From positions 10,808,001 through 10,872,000 of the forward strand of contig NZ_JAPNKE010000002.1 of NCBI RefSeq assembly GCF_026626665.1: DNA of 64,000 nucleotides, read 5' to 3'. Numbering within the stretch: the stretch's first letter is position 1; every line of letters begins with the position of its first letter. Below the pieces are notes generated by a model. The model made no database searches. It was not told the DNA's origin and saw nothing but the letters and a program-made list of their open reading frames with translations. Source of the stretch: Nannocystis pusilla (lineage in GTDB: Bacteria > Myxococcota_A > Polyangia > Nannocystales > Nannocystaceae). Below are positions 13,388-21,377 of the stretch, in pieces. Position numbers and translations under genes: made by a program.

Positions 13388-14475
13388 ATGAGCCAGGTTC
13401 TCAGGATCGGCGCCGGCCTCGGCGCGCTCGCGCTGGCGGTGCTGGCGGCCTGCCCGTTCCCTCGCGCGACCCAGAGGCCGATGCGTTCGAGCCAGCTGCT
13501 GGCCCACGCGGGCGAGCGCAGCGACACCGTGGCGATCCTGCTGCAGGGCCACGGCGACGCGCCGGAGGAGTTCGTGCGCCACGGCTTCGTCGCCGAGCTC
13601 GAGGCCGCGGGGGTCGACGTGATCCTGGCCGACGCGCACTCGGGCTACTACGCCGAGCAGTCGACGGAGGTGCGGCTGTGGAACGACATCGTCGCGCCGG
13701 CGCGCGCGGCCGGCTACTCGCGCGTGTGGCTGGTGGGCATCTCGATGGGCGGGATGGGGGCGATCTGGACCGCCTCGATGCACCCGGGCGAGGTCAGCGG
13801 GGTGGTCCTGCTGGCGCCGTACCTCGGGCGCCGGCGGACGCTGCGGGCGATCGAGGAGGTCGGCGCGCCGGCCTGGCAGCCGCACGCCGAGGCGGGGCCG
13901 TGGGACTACGAGATCTGGCGCTGGCTCAAGCAGGCCAGCGCGGCCCAAAACCCGCCGATCTTCCTCGGCTACGGCACGCACGACGCCGACCGCGGGCGGG
14001 CGCTGCTGGGCCAGCTGCTGCCGCCCGAGCGCGTGTTCACCCGCCCGGGCGGGCACGACTGGCAGACATGGACCGAGCTGTGGCACGTGATGGCGCCGAA
14101 GGTCCCGTGGCGCGGCGAGGACCCGCGAGCGCCCGGCGCGGGCCTGGTGCTGCGCACCGCCGACGAGCTGTGCCAGGACAAGGGCTTCGACTTCGCCTAC
14201 GACCCGGCCGGGATGCCGATGGAGGGCAGCGGCGAGCGAGGGTGCGGCTTCGGCCCGGCACGCCGTGCGTCCCCGAGACCAGCGACGCCTACTGCGACGG
14301 CGCGGCGATGGTCGCCTGCGAGCGCGGCAAGATGACGGCGACGAACTGCGTCCAGCACTGCCGGCAGGTCGGCGACCCCGAAGGCAACTTCCACGACTCC
14401 GGGCGCTGCGCGATCCGCAAGGACGAGGCCGCCTGCGTGTGCTGCGACCGCGACGAGCCGGGCTGCCTGCTGTGA
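13388..14475 (+). CDS. alpha/beta-hydrolase lipoprotein with Cys-rich tail, frameshifted
   Basis: The ATG at 13388 opens a lipoprotein signal (LALAVLAAC, Cys about 21). An alpha/beta-hydrolase fold follows, with the nucleophile elbow GISMGGMGA and a late GGHDWQTW supplying the His. The last about 105 residues form a separate Cys-rich module beginning ELCQDKGFDFAYDPAG and ending CVCCDRDEPGC. Near 14253 the frame shifts by one base inside this module; alignment with the same module in the next gene shows both parts belong together. Substrate unknown. Being secreted, it could act on extracellular material, but that is inference. The next gene starts about 80 bases downstream. Confidence 0.75.
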
Positions 14476-14528
14476 CTGTGCTAGCCTCGACGTGACGGGC
14501 CGTGGCGTCGCAGCGGTTGCGGGGCTGG

Positions 14529-14546
14529 TCTGTCTCTTCGGACATG
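14529..14546. repeat. dispersed palindrome copy
   Basis: TCTGTCTCTTCGGACATG: TGTC and GACA arms around a CTTCG-type loop, just upstream of and partly within the possible signal-peptide codons of the next gene. A further half-site (TTTTCGGACATGTTTT) lies about 20 bases downstream. Confidence 0.6.
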
Positions 14547-14557
14547 GATTTTCAGCT

Positions 14558-15469
14558 ATGTATTTTCGGACATGTTTTTGGATGCTGGTGAGCGCGGCGC
14601 TGGCGGGCTGCGGCGACTCCTCCGAGCCGATCCTCACCGACGGCGGCGCGACCCAGACGACGACCGCCGCGCCGAGCACCGACGGCGCGAGCTCGACCGG
14701 CGGGACCGCCGGGTCGCACGCGTGTGGGTCGCTGCTGGCGAACAACGACGCGGACTGCGTGTGCAACCCGGGCTTCGAGCGCTGCGAGCCGGGCACCAAC
14801 GACACCGACTGCTGCGCGGAGGAGGATACCGGCGACGGCGAGTGCCCCGACCCCAACAGCTCGCAGGCGAACGGGCAGTGCTTCTGCAACGTCGGCTACA
14901 CGTGGTGTAACCCCGACGACCCCGGTGACCTGTCGTGCTGCGTCGACCCCGACCAGACCACCACGACGCCGACCGAGGCGACGAGCGACGCGACGGGCGA
15001 GCCGACCAGCGGCGGCGAGGTGTGCCCTGACGCGCTCGATCCGCCGCCGAGCTGCGACGCGGACAGCGAGAGCTTCTACTGCACCAACCCGAGCTCGTGC
15101 GGGCCGCAAGGCGGTGTGCACTACGTGTGCGAGGGGGGCGTGTGGGTAGAGGACACCTCGCTCGATCAGACCTGCCAGCTCGACGGCTACGACTTCGCGT
15201 ACGGCTGCGTCGACGACGGCGGCAGCATCTACGTCGAGTGCGGCAGCGGCTCGGGCGCGGCCTGCTCGGGCGAGGCGCCGAGCTGCCAGGACGCGAACAC
15301 CTGGGCCGGCTGCAAGTGGGGCAAGACGAGCGAGGTCGACTGCTTCGTCGCGTGTACGGAGATCGGCGACGACATGGGGGCGACCTACGACCACGGCGCG
15401 TGCGAGGTGCAGGACGGCGAGGCCGTGTGCGCCTGCTGCGACGCGGGCGACCCCGGCTGCCCGGTCTGA
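14558..15469 (+). CDS. Cys-rich secreted lipoprotein
   Basis: About 303 residues from the ATG at 14558 (a GTG at 14492 is also in frame but less likely). The signal MLVSAALAGCGDSS gives a clean lipobox. A Thr/Ser/Asp-rich linker leads to two similar Cys-rich units: one with CVCNPGFERCEP and one with CFCNVGYTWCNP, each closing with CC. A second Thr-rich linker precedes a C-terminal module (QTCQLDGYDFAYGCVDDGG to CACCDAGDPGC) that matches the tail of the preceding hydrolase. It resembles small disulfide-knotted adhesin-like modules seen in Nannocystaceae surface proteins. Function unknown. Confidence 0.75.
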   Translation: MYFRTCFWMLVSAALAGCGDSSEPILTDGGATQTTTAAPSTDGASSTGGTAGSHACGSLLANNDADCVCNPGFERCEPGTNDTDCCAEEDTGDGECPDPNSSQANGQCFCNVGYTWCNPDDPGDLSCCVDPDQTTTTPTEATSDATGEPTSGGEVCPDALDPPPSCDADSESFYCTNPSSCGPQGGVHYVCEGGVWVEDTSLDQTCQLDGYDFAYGCVDDGGSIYVECGSGSGAACSGEAPSCQDANTWAGCKWGKTSEVDCFVACTEIGDDMGATYDHGACEVQDGEAVCACCDAGDPGCPV

Positions 15470-15528
15470 CGCGCGCGCTCGCGGCCACTGGCGCGGCCCG
15501 GGCGGCAGGGCGTACCCTCGAGCGCGAC

Positions 15529-15987
15529 ATGCCGCGCGCGCCCGTGCCCTCGTATTACTTCGCCCTCGTGGTGGTCCGCCGCGGCGACCGGTTCCTGGTC
15601 GTCCGCGAGGTCAAGCACGGTCAGCTGTGGTACCTGCCCGCGGGGCGCGTCGAGCAGGGCGAGTCGCTGTTCGAGGGGGCGCTGCGCGAGGTGCTCGAGG
15701 AGACGGGGATCCCCGTCGAGCTGACGGGCGTGCTGCGCGTCGAGCACACGGCCCACGCCGAGATGACGCGGGTGCGCGTGTTCTTGACGGCGCAGCCGAC
15801 CGACGACCGACCGCCGAAGTCGACCGCCGACGAGCACTCGCTCGAGGCCCGCTGGGTGACCCTGGCCGAGCTGCGCAAGCTGCCGCTGCGCGGCGAGGAG
15901 GTCGAGGAGCTGTTCGTCGCCGTCGAGCGCGGGCTGCCGGTCCACCCGCTGTCGGTGATCACGCCCGAGGGCGCGCCCTGGCGGTGA
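15529..15987 (+). CDS. NUDIX hydrolase
   Basis: 152 residues, close to the minimal family length. A complete Nudix box is visible (GRVEQGESLFEGALREVLEE then TG), with the REXXEE glutamates that bind the catalytic metal. NUDIX enzymes hydrolyse nucleoside diphosphates linked to another group; the specificity cannot be called. The start is ATG 15529. The gene is convergent with lnt, and a perfect palindrome lies between the two stops. Confidence 0.9.
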   Translation: MPRAPVPSYYFALVVVRRGDRFLVVREVKHGQLWYLPAGRVEQGESLFEGALREVLEETGIPVELTGVLRVEHTAHAEMTRVRVFLTAQPTDDRPPKSTADEHSLEARWVTLAELRKLPLRGEEVEELFVAVERGLPVHPLSVITPEGAPWR

Positions 15988-16032
15988 CGGCGAGCTGTCC
16001 GCAAAGACACGTGATCCGGACGTGACGGGCGG

Positions 16033-16050
16033 CATGTCCGAATGGACATG
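16033..16050. terminator. perfect palindrome between convergent genes
   Basis: CATGTCCGAATGGACATG: 7-bp arms around GAAT, 45 bases after the NUDIX stop and 6 bases beyond the lnt stop. Its position suits a bidirectional terminator hairpin, but there is no strong U-tract and the same sequence recurs within genes across the window, so this role is only one possibility. Confidence 0.45.
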
Positions 16051-16056
16051 TGAAGA

Positions 16057-17626
16057 TCAAGCCGGCGCGGAGCGGCGGCGGCGCCACAGCAGCGCCAGGA
16101 CCACCACGACGCTGGCCTGGCAGACATGTCCGAACAGCCAGCCGCCGCGGGCGTAGAGCGTCGGCGCCGAGGCGGTGTCGCGGCCGAGCTCGAGCTCGAC
16201 CACCAGGTGCTCGGGCGGCACCGGGGCGTCGATGCTGACGGCGCGCAGGTCGGTGGAGGCGACCACGCGGCCGGCGCGGTCGACCAGGGAGCTCGGGCCG
16301 GAGTTGACGGCGCGGAGCACGGGGATCCGGTGCTCCACGGCGCGGAGCTGGGCCAGCGCGAGGTGCTGCCACGGCTCGGCGGTCGCGCCGAACCACGTGT
16401 CGTTGGTGAGGTTGACGAACGCCTCGACGCCGCCGGGCTGGGCCGCGACCGCGCGGGCGAACGCGGGCAGCACGTCCTCGTAACAGACCAGCGGGCCGAA
16501 CGCGATCGGCGGCGCCTCGCTGCCCGCCGGACCTGGCCGAACGACCAGGCGGCCCGGGCCCGCGCCGCGGAAGTTGTGGGCCATGCCGGGCACCAGGCCC
16601 TTGGCCCACTCCGGGTCGACCAGCGGGATCTCCTCGCCCAGCGGGACCAGGTAGATCTTGTCGTAGCGGCCCACCACCTGGCCGTCGGCGGCCATGTTGA
16701 TCACCGAGTTGTAGCCGTACAGGTCGCTGTCGGCGGCGGTGCCGGCCCCGAACAGCGTCGGCAGCGAGTGGCGGCGGAGCACGCGGTCGTCGTCGCTGAA
16801 GTCGCGCTTGAACGGGCGGTTCAGCGTCCACGGGAACATGTTCTCCGGCCACACCACGAGCTCGGCGCCCTCGGTCTCGGCGCGGGCCGACGGCTCGCGC
16901 AGGCGCTCGAGCTTGGCCGGGCGGTCGAACCACAGCAGCGGGATGTTGGGCTGGACGAGGCCGACGCGCACGGTGCGGACCGTCTCGTGTTCGAGCGACG
17001 CGATCCGCCAGCTGCCGAGCGCGAAGCTCACGAGCGGCAGCACCAGCGCGATCGCGCCGAGGCGCAGCCCCGCGGTCCCGCGCGCGCCAGGCCTCGCCGA
17101 GCAGCACGCCGCACAGCAGCATCGGCACCTCGACCAGCTGGATGCCGCCGAGCTCGGCCGCCTGGATCCACGCGGGCCGGTTCGCCAGGCCCATCGCCAG
17201 CGAGAACGGGAACAGCATCGGCCACGACCACCACAGGCCCGACAGGGCCATCGGCATGACCCACAGGACATGTCTCGAGGGACCTGTCCATGCGGACACC
17301 ATGGCCGCCCACGCGGCCAGCGGCGCGGCGGTCCACAGCGCGAACACCCCGAACAGCGGGACGCACAGCCACAGATCGAGCTCGCCGAAGGTGTGGAGGA
17401 GATCGACGATCCAGGGGTAGCCGATCACGCCCATGACGACGCCGGCGACGAGGCCGAGGCGCAGGGCCGCGCGCCAGTGGGGGGCTCCGCGGGCGGCGAG
17501 CCACAGCGGCGCGACCGCGAGCCAGGCCAGCGCGGGGGCGCCGTGGGGCAGGAACGAGGCGGCCAGGAGGGCGCCGGTGCCGGCGGCGGCCAGGAGGCGG
17601 AGCGTCGGCGCGCGGTCGGAGGGCAC
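16057..17626 (-). CDS. lnt: apolipoprotein N-acyltransferase, frameshifted
   Basis: Transfers the third acyl chain to the N-terminal Cys of lipoproteins in the inner membrane, which suits the many lipoproteins in this window. Starts at GTG 17626. The N-terminal half has six or so transmembrane helices. The C-terminal half is a nitrilase-like domain with the catalytic triad in context: Glu in VVWPEN, Lys in YDKIYLVPLGE, Cys in LVCYED. A final helix (VVVVLALLW) and an Arg-rich end close the protein, about 522 residues in all. One frame change is needed near 17095, between membrane and enzyme halves. Copies of the dispersed palindrome lie inside the frame near 17265 and 16122. Confidence 0.9.
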
Positions 17627-17719
17627 GCGCGAGAGTATTCCGCGCGCGGCCGTCCTCGCAACCTGCGCTTGACTCGCCGGGCCCGGCCGATAGCCTCATC
17701 GCCCACCATCGGAGGCGCC

Positions 17720-18481
17720 ATGCCCAAGCTCAATGCCATCCTCGCGGTCGAGAAGGGCCGCCGGACCGAGCTCCACACGCTCATCACCAGCCTTCACAAG
17801 TCGACGCAGCAGCCGTCGCTGATGACGGGCCACCACAAGAAATTCACGCCGCGGCGCGAGGACGGCGAGACCTTCCCGGACGACTCGCAGGTGGTGCAGC
17901 TGACCTACGAGTCGGCGATCAAGGACATCACGGGGGCGCTGGTGTCGCTGCTCGACACCGTGGCCACCAAGGACTGGTCGAACTGCCAGGCGCGGGCCGA
18001 CGTGGTGGTCGACGGCAAGGTGTTCCTGCCGCAGGTGCCGGTGACCTACCTGTTGTTCCTCGAGAAGGAGCTGCACGACCTGCAGACCTTCATCGAGAAG
18101 ATGGTCGAGCTCGACCCGGCCGAGCGCTGGTCGTACGACGCCGGCACGGGGCTGCACCAGAGCGACCCGGTGCAGACGCAGAAGACCAAGAAGGAGCAGC
18201 GGCCGATCGTGCTCTACCACGCGACCGAGCACCACCCGGCGCAGACGCAGCTCATCACCGAGGACGTGGTCGTCGGCCACTGGACCACGACCAAGCGCAG
18301 CGGCGCGATCCCCCGCCCGCGCAAGAAGGCGCTGCTCGAGCGCATCACCAAGCTGGGCGAAGCGGTCAAGTTCGCCCGCGAGCGCGCCAACACGATCGAG
18401 GCCACCGAGGTCGGCGCGGGCCGGCGGATCCTCGACTTCATCTTCGAAGGCACCCAGGCCGAGGGCCCGGTGACCAAGTAG
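17720..18481 (+). CDS. conserved protein of unknown function (DUF7873-like)
   Basis: 253 residues, soluble, no signal or membrane segment. The ATG at 17720 has a good GGAGG six bases upstream. I recognise the sequence pattern from actinobacterial proteins starting MPKLN-x-I-x-AVEKG with a central ATKDW-x-NC-x-ARADVVVDG and VPVTYLLFLEKEL; I believe this is DUF7873, from memory. The Trp, Cys and charged residues of that core are intact, but I know no activity for it. A notable context: the two permuted tRNA-like RNAs begin 54 bases after its stop, on the same strand, so all three could share a transcript. Confidence 0.7.
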   Translation: MPKLNAILAVEKGRRTELHTLITSLHKSTQQPSLMTGHHKKFTPRREDGETFPDDSQVVQLTYESAIKDITGALVSLLDTVATKDWSNCQARADVVVDGKVFLPQVPVTYLLFLEKELHDLQTFIEKMVELDPAERWSYDAGTGLHQSDPVQTQKTKKEQRPIVLYHATEHHPAQTQLITEDVVVGHWTTTKRSGAIPRPRKKALLERITKLGEAVKFARERANTIEATEVGAGRRILDFIFEGTQAEGPVTK

Positions 18482-18534
18482 GGCCAGGCGCCCGCAGGAC
18501 CTCGCAGCCGCGAAGGAGGCCAAGATTCCCGACA

Positions 18535-18701
18535 GGGAGACAAGCTCAAGCTGGAGTTCAATCTCAGCAGCCGACCAGCGAGCCATGAAGGTTCGAGTCC
18601 TTCCCCCGACATCGCACGCGCGCCGGGGTGGCGAAACGGTAGACGCACCTTCACCTGCCGGTGAGGGCGGTTCGCAGGGCTTCAAGCTCATCTTCTCTCC
18701 C
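18535..18701 (+). ncRNA. permuted tRNA-like / Y RNA-like structured RNA, copy A
   Basis: A nested fold read by hand. Outer helix GGGAGA (18535-18540) with TCTCCC (18696-18701); helix 18549-18556 with 18680-18688 (8 bp, one bulge); helix 18575-18584 with 18669-18678 (9 pairs, one A-A mismatch). Inside sits a T-arm GAAGG-TTCGAGT-CCTTC (18587-18603); an acceptor-like stem 18604-18610 with 18622-18628 (6 of 7 pairs) closed by an 11-nt loop; TG; and a D-arm GCG-AAACGGTAGA-CGC (18631-18646). An extra 7-bp hairpin follows (18648-18667). So T-arm precedes D-arm and the acceptor end is a closed loop: a circular permutation of tRNA, as in bacterial YrlA RNAs. Confidence 0.65.
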
Positions 18702-18713
18702 AAACTCAAGACA

Positions 18714-18872
18714 GGTCGGACGGAGCTCTCTCGACGCCCAGCCACACCCCGATCCGAGATGCCGGTTAGATTCCGGCCTGGCACGCCAATCGTATGTGCC
18801 GGTGGTCCAACGTCAAGACGCGGGTCTTCAGATCTAAGGGCTGGAAAAGGCCGTGAGCCTCGAATTCCGACC
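18714..18872 (+). ncRNA. permuted tRNA-like / Y RNA-like structured RNA, copy B
   Basis: Same architecture as copy A, 12 bases further on, with different sequence. Outer helix GGTCGG (18714-18719) with CCGACC (18867-18872), continued by ACGG/CCGT; helix CCAGCC (18738-18743) with GGCTGG (18839-18844); helix GATCC (18751-18755) with GGGTC (18822-18826). The core has a T-arm GCCGG-TTAGATT-CCGGC (18761-18777), acceptor-like CTGGCAC (18778-18784) with GTGCCGG (18796-18802), 7 of 7 pairs with one G-U, closed by an 11-nt loop starting GCCA, then TG and a D-arm GTC/GAC (18805-18819). The T-loop has A where tRNAs have C56, and the D-loop lacks GG, so it is the more diverged copy. Confidence 0.6.
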
Positions 18873-18950
18873 CCGCGGGCGCAAGTGCCGGTGGCACCCA
18901 GGTCCGCGGACCCCAGGGGCTCCAGGGTAGGCTACACTCTGGAGCTCCGC

Positions 18951-19614
18951 CTATTTGGTCCTGCATCTGGTGGCGAGCTGCGTCATCACTGCAGTGAGTC
19001 TGGCGAAGAAGCGGGCGCCGTAGCGAGGGCAGCGCTCGATGATCTTTGCAGGATCGAGCGTACCGACGAGTTCGAAACCGTGATCTTTCCTGTAAGAGCC
19101 GGCTCTCGTCGACCCAGCGGCGCGCGCAAGGGCGCTGAAGAGGTCCTGCTTGGGCACTTCTTCTACAGACTTTCGCTTCGGCAGAGCCTTCGCTCGAACG
19201 CGTTGCCGTAGAACTTGGCGAGCGCGTCGGGGTCCGCAAGGATCCAGGCCTCCATCGCCTCGACCATGAAGTGCAGCTGGTCCTGTTCGATCCCCGCCGG
19301 CTGTTGCCACTGATCCCCTCTTCGGCGGGCGACATGACCCCACGGTTCCGCCTCGGAGCGCACCGGCCCTTCGCTGTCCACCAGGAGAAGGCGAGATCCT
19401 CGGGGTTCGCCGCGACGCCGTTGACGAAATCTTCATACGCCGTGGAGCGTCCGCCACACGCGATGACACGCGGGCGGGGTAAATCACCGAGGTGACGCGC
19501 GAAAAGCTGCGTGAAACCGATGCGCAGGGGCATCTGCTGCGCCCGGGTCTCACCGCCGCCCTCCACGTAGATCCGAACACCGGACCAGGTCGGCCGTCGG
19601 CGAGCCGCTACCAT
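18951..19614 (-). CDS. DUF4276 (TOPRIM-like) protein, frameshifted
   Basis: About 221 residues. The ATG at 19614 overlaps the stop of the upstream ATPase by 7 bases (ATGGTAG), so the two are translationally coupled. The start of the domain RIYVEGGGET and a following VDSEG strand fit DUF4276, a TOPRIM-like family found as the partner of OLD-type ABC/AAA ATPases. Three frames are needed: 19614 to about 19390, about 19385 to about 19195, about 19190 to 18951. The middle part carries MVEAMEAWILADPDAL and the last part EVPKQDLFSALARA. Either assembly indels or a dying gene. Predicted to be the nuclease-like effector of a two-gene defence system. Confidence 0.65.
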
Positions 19615-20774
19615 CGGGTACCTCCGAGTTCGCCCTTGGCCCACAGCTCCCCGAGCCCGTACCGCTCGAGCCACACGGCCAGGCGCTCAGGATCGAGGCG
19701 CTGCATGCTTGTGGTGCCTTCGTGGCGCTCGCACACCAATATGGACTCGGGCGCGTCCGTGAAGGCGTCGACCAGTTGACTCGAGTGTGTCGTGACGACG
19801 AGCTGTGTCCGCCCGGCTGCATCACGGAGGAGGCGCGCGAGCTCACCGAGTAGATCGGGGTGCAGACCGAGCTCAGGCTCTTCAATGCAGATCAGGCGAG
19901 GCGGCGACGGATCGAGGAGTACAGCCAGCAGCGCCAACCATCGGAGCGTGCCGTCAGAGAGGCGGGTCGCCGGGATGACCCGCCCTCCTGTCTCCTCGAG
20001 GAAGATCTGGACCGTCCCGCCCAGCACGCGTACGTCGTAGTCGACGATGCCGTCGTAGAGCCGGCGGAGGCCGCTCAGGACGGCGGACTTGGTCTCCGAG
20101 CGCATCCGCAGGTGATTGAGGACCAGGCCCAGGTTGCTGGCGTCCTCCAACAGATAGTCGTTGGGGAGGCTGGCTGGTTGCGGTTGACGCGGAGGTGCGT
20201 AGCGGCCGAAATTCCAGGAGCGGTACAGTCGAATCGCGCCGTAGGCGTCGGCGAGATACGTCAATTCGGGGTACTGATCCGGATCCCGGCGTTGCGCGAG
20301 GATGGAGCGCTGTGGATCGATCTGTTCGTGCCGGAGCTCTCGACGTTCACCCTGTGCGGTGAGCATTGGGCGGCCGCGCTCGTAGCCGAAGAACAAGAAC
20401 GGTTTCTTCTGGCGGCTCTTCGGACGGGCAAACTCGACCCGTTCATCGTCGAGCTTGAAGCGCTGTCCGGCCTCGACGAACGCAAGACGATGTCGCAGGT
20501 CGCCGCGCGACTCGGGGTGATTACACACGACTGCCTCGAGCTCGGCACGCGCTTCGCCGGGCCCTTGCCAGATCCATGCGAGGATGTCTCCGCTGTCGCG
20601 GACCGGGTTCTGCAGCTCGGTCGGCGCAGCGCGCAGGAGCCCGATCGCATCGATGAAGTTCGATTTTCCCGAGCCGTTGGGCCCGATCAGGATGTTGAGC
20701 GATCGAAGCTCGACGGTAGGGGCTTCCGGCCCGAAGGAGAGGAGCCGCTGGAGTCGAAGGCTGCGGAGGAGCAT
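19608..20774 (-). CDS. AAA_21/OLD-like ATPase
   Basis: 388 residues, unbroken. ABC/SMC-type ATPase: Walker A GPNGSGKSN (31-39), an inserted helical region, signature-like RLSDGTLRWLALL, Walker B LICIEEPELGLHP, and an H-loop VVTTHSSQL. The Glu-Glu after Walker B and the 'subset of RecF/OLD' layout place it in the AAA_21 group. Such ATPases partner with separate TOPRIM-like proteins (DUF4276, DUF4435) in predicted or proven anti-phage systems; here DUF4276 follows with overlap. No phage or integrase gene is nearby. Start ATG at 20774; the divergent cassette starts 145 bases away. Confidence 0.85.
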   Translation of the reverse strand: MLLRSLRLQRLLSFGPEAPTVELRSLNILIGPNGSGKSNFIDAIGLLRAAPTELQNPVRDSGDILAWIWQGPGEARAELEAVVCNHPESRGDLRHRLAFVEAGQRFKLDDERVEFARPKSRQKKPFLFFGYERGRPMLTAQGERRELRHEQIDPQRSILAQRRDPDQYPELTYLADAYGAIRLYRSWNFGRYAPPRQPQPASLPNDYLLEDASNLGLVLNHLRMRSETKSAVLSGLRRLYDGIVDYDVRVLGGTVQIFLEETGGRVIPATRLSDGTLRWLALLAVLLDPSPPRLICIEEPELGLHPDLLGELARLLRDAAGRTQLVVTTHSSQLVDAFTDAPESILVCERHEGTTSMQRLDPERLAVWLERYGLGELWAKGELGGTRW

Positions 20775-20918
20775 GCGTGGAGGCCTGCCTTGGTGTGGGT
20801 AACACGGCGGTCACGAGCAGATCAACTTCGCGCGTCCGCTCGGCCGTTCCTGCGGTTGCGGCGCGCGTGGCGATCGTTGTATGGTCCGGCTCGCGTGTCT
20901 GCTGCGTCCCCCCGCTCA

Positions 20919-21377
20919 GTGATTCGCCCGCGCGTGCTGCCGCGTGCGCGCAAAGTGCAGAAGGTCCCGTTCGTCGAGCTGTACGCCGGCCGCCTGCAGG
21001 GCGTGGTCTCGAGCGGCTCGGACGAGGAGCGGGTGTACGTCTCGTACTTCGAGGCGGGCACCGGCAACTTCTATTGTAGTACGAACAACAACCGGCCCTG
21101 CGGCGGCCTGCGCGGCTCGCCGTGCAAGCACCTGATCGAGCTCATCAACGAGGGCGTGCTGCAGTACGGGCCGGCGCGGGTGGTCGCGTATCTCGGGCTG
21201 CAGCAGGCCGAGCCCGACAAGGTGAAGTCGGGCGCCGAGCTGGTCCGCTTCATCAAGGGCGGGCCGCACAAGGTCGAGGCGGGCATGGTGTTCAGCCGCT
21301 TCCTCACCTATCTGCAATACGTCAGCGTCGCCCCGACCGGCGTGCCGCTGCCCGACATGGCCTGGTTCGTGCGCTGA
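20919..21377 (+). CDS. small Cys/His protein heading MoxR cassette (SWIM-like)
   Basis: 152 residues from GTG 20919. A probable zinc site is visible: C-x7-C-x7-CKH in NFYCSTNNNRPCGGLRGSPC then KH. SWIM fingers read CxC-xn-CxH; here the first CxC is replaced by widely spaced cysteines, so it is SWIM-like rather than canonical. In related MoxR/DUF5682 loci a SWIM protein commonly sits first, which supports the link. Its stop overlaps the next start (ATGA-type TGATG). Role in the complex unknown, possibly nucleic-acid or protein binding. Confidence 0.65.
   Translation: MIRPRVLPRARKVQKVPFVELYAGRLQGVVSSGSDEERVYVSYFEAGTGNFYCSTNNNRPCGGLRGSPCKHLIELINEGVLQYGPARVVAYLGLQQAEPDKVKSGAELVRFIKGGPHKVEAGMVFSRFLTYLQYVSVAPTGVPLPDMAWFVR

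Noticed and set aside
13388..14335. Hydrolase ending at 14335
   Set aside because: The end after about 14255 is an out-of-frame Arg/Pro-rich tail; the other frame continues the Cys-rich module shared with the neighbour.
16033..16050. Simple intrinsic terminator
   Set aside because: No U-tract on either side and identical palindromes occur inside coding regions, so a general repeat family explains it better; the terminator role is kept only as a possibility.
18622..18690. Ordinary tRNA-Leu starting GCCGGGGTGGCGAAACGGTAGACGC
   Set aside because: The first 25 bases fit, but no matching acceptor 3' strand or proper T-arm follows; the pairing strand and a perfect T-arm lie upstream instead, which led to the permuted model.
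18857..18905. Third permuted tRNA-like element after copy B (GTGCCGGTGG repeated near 18885)
   Set aside because: Only 5 of 7 acceptor pairs can form and there is no acceptable T-arm; the repeat GTGCCGG/GGCAC is a local hairpin. At best a degenerate remnant.
18766..19674. 302-residue minus-strand frame as the full DUF4276 protein
   Set aside because: Only its first third matches; the remainder is low-complexity while the other two frames carry the conserved continuation. It would also run antisense through RNA copy B.
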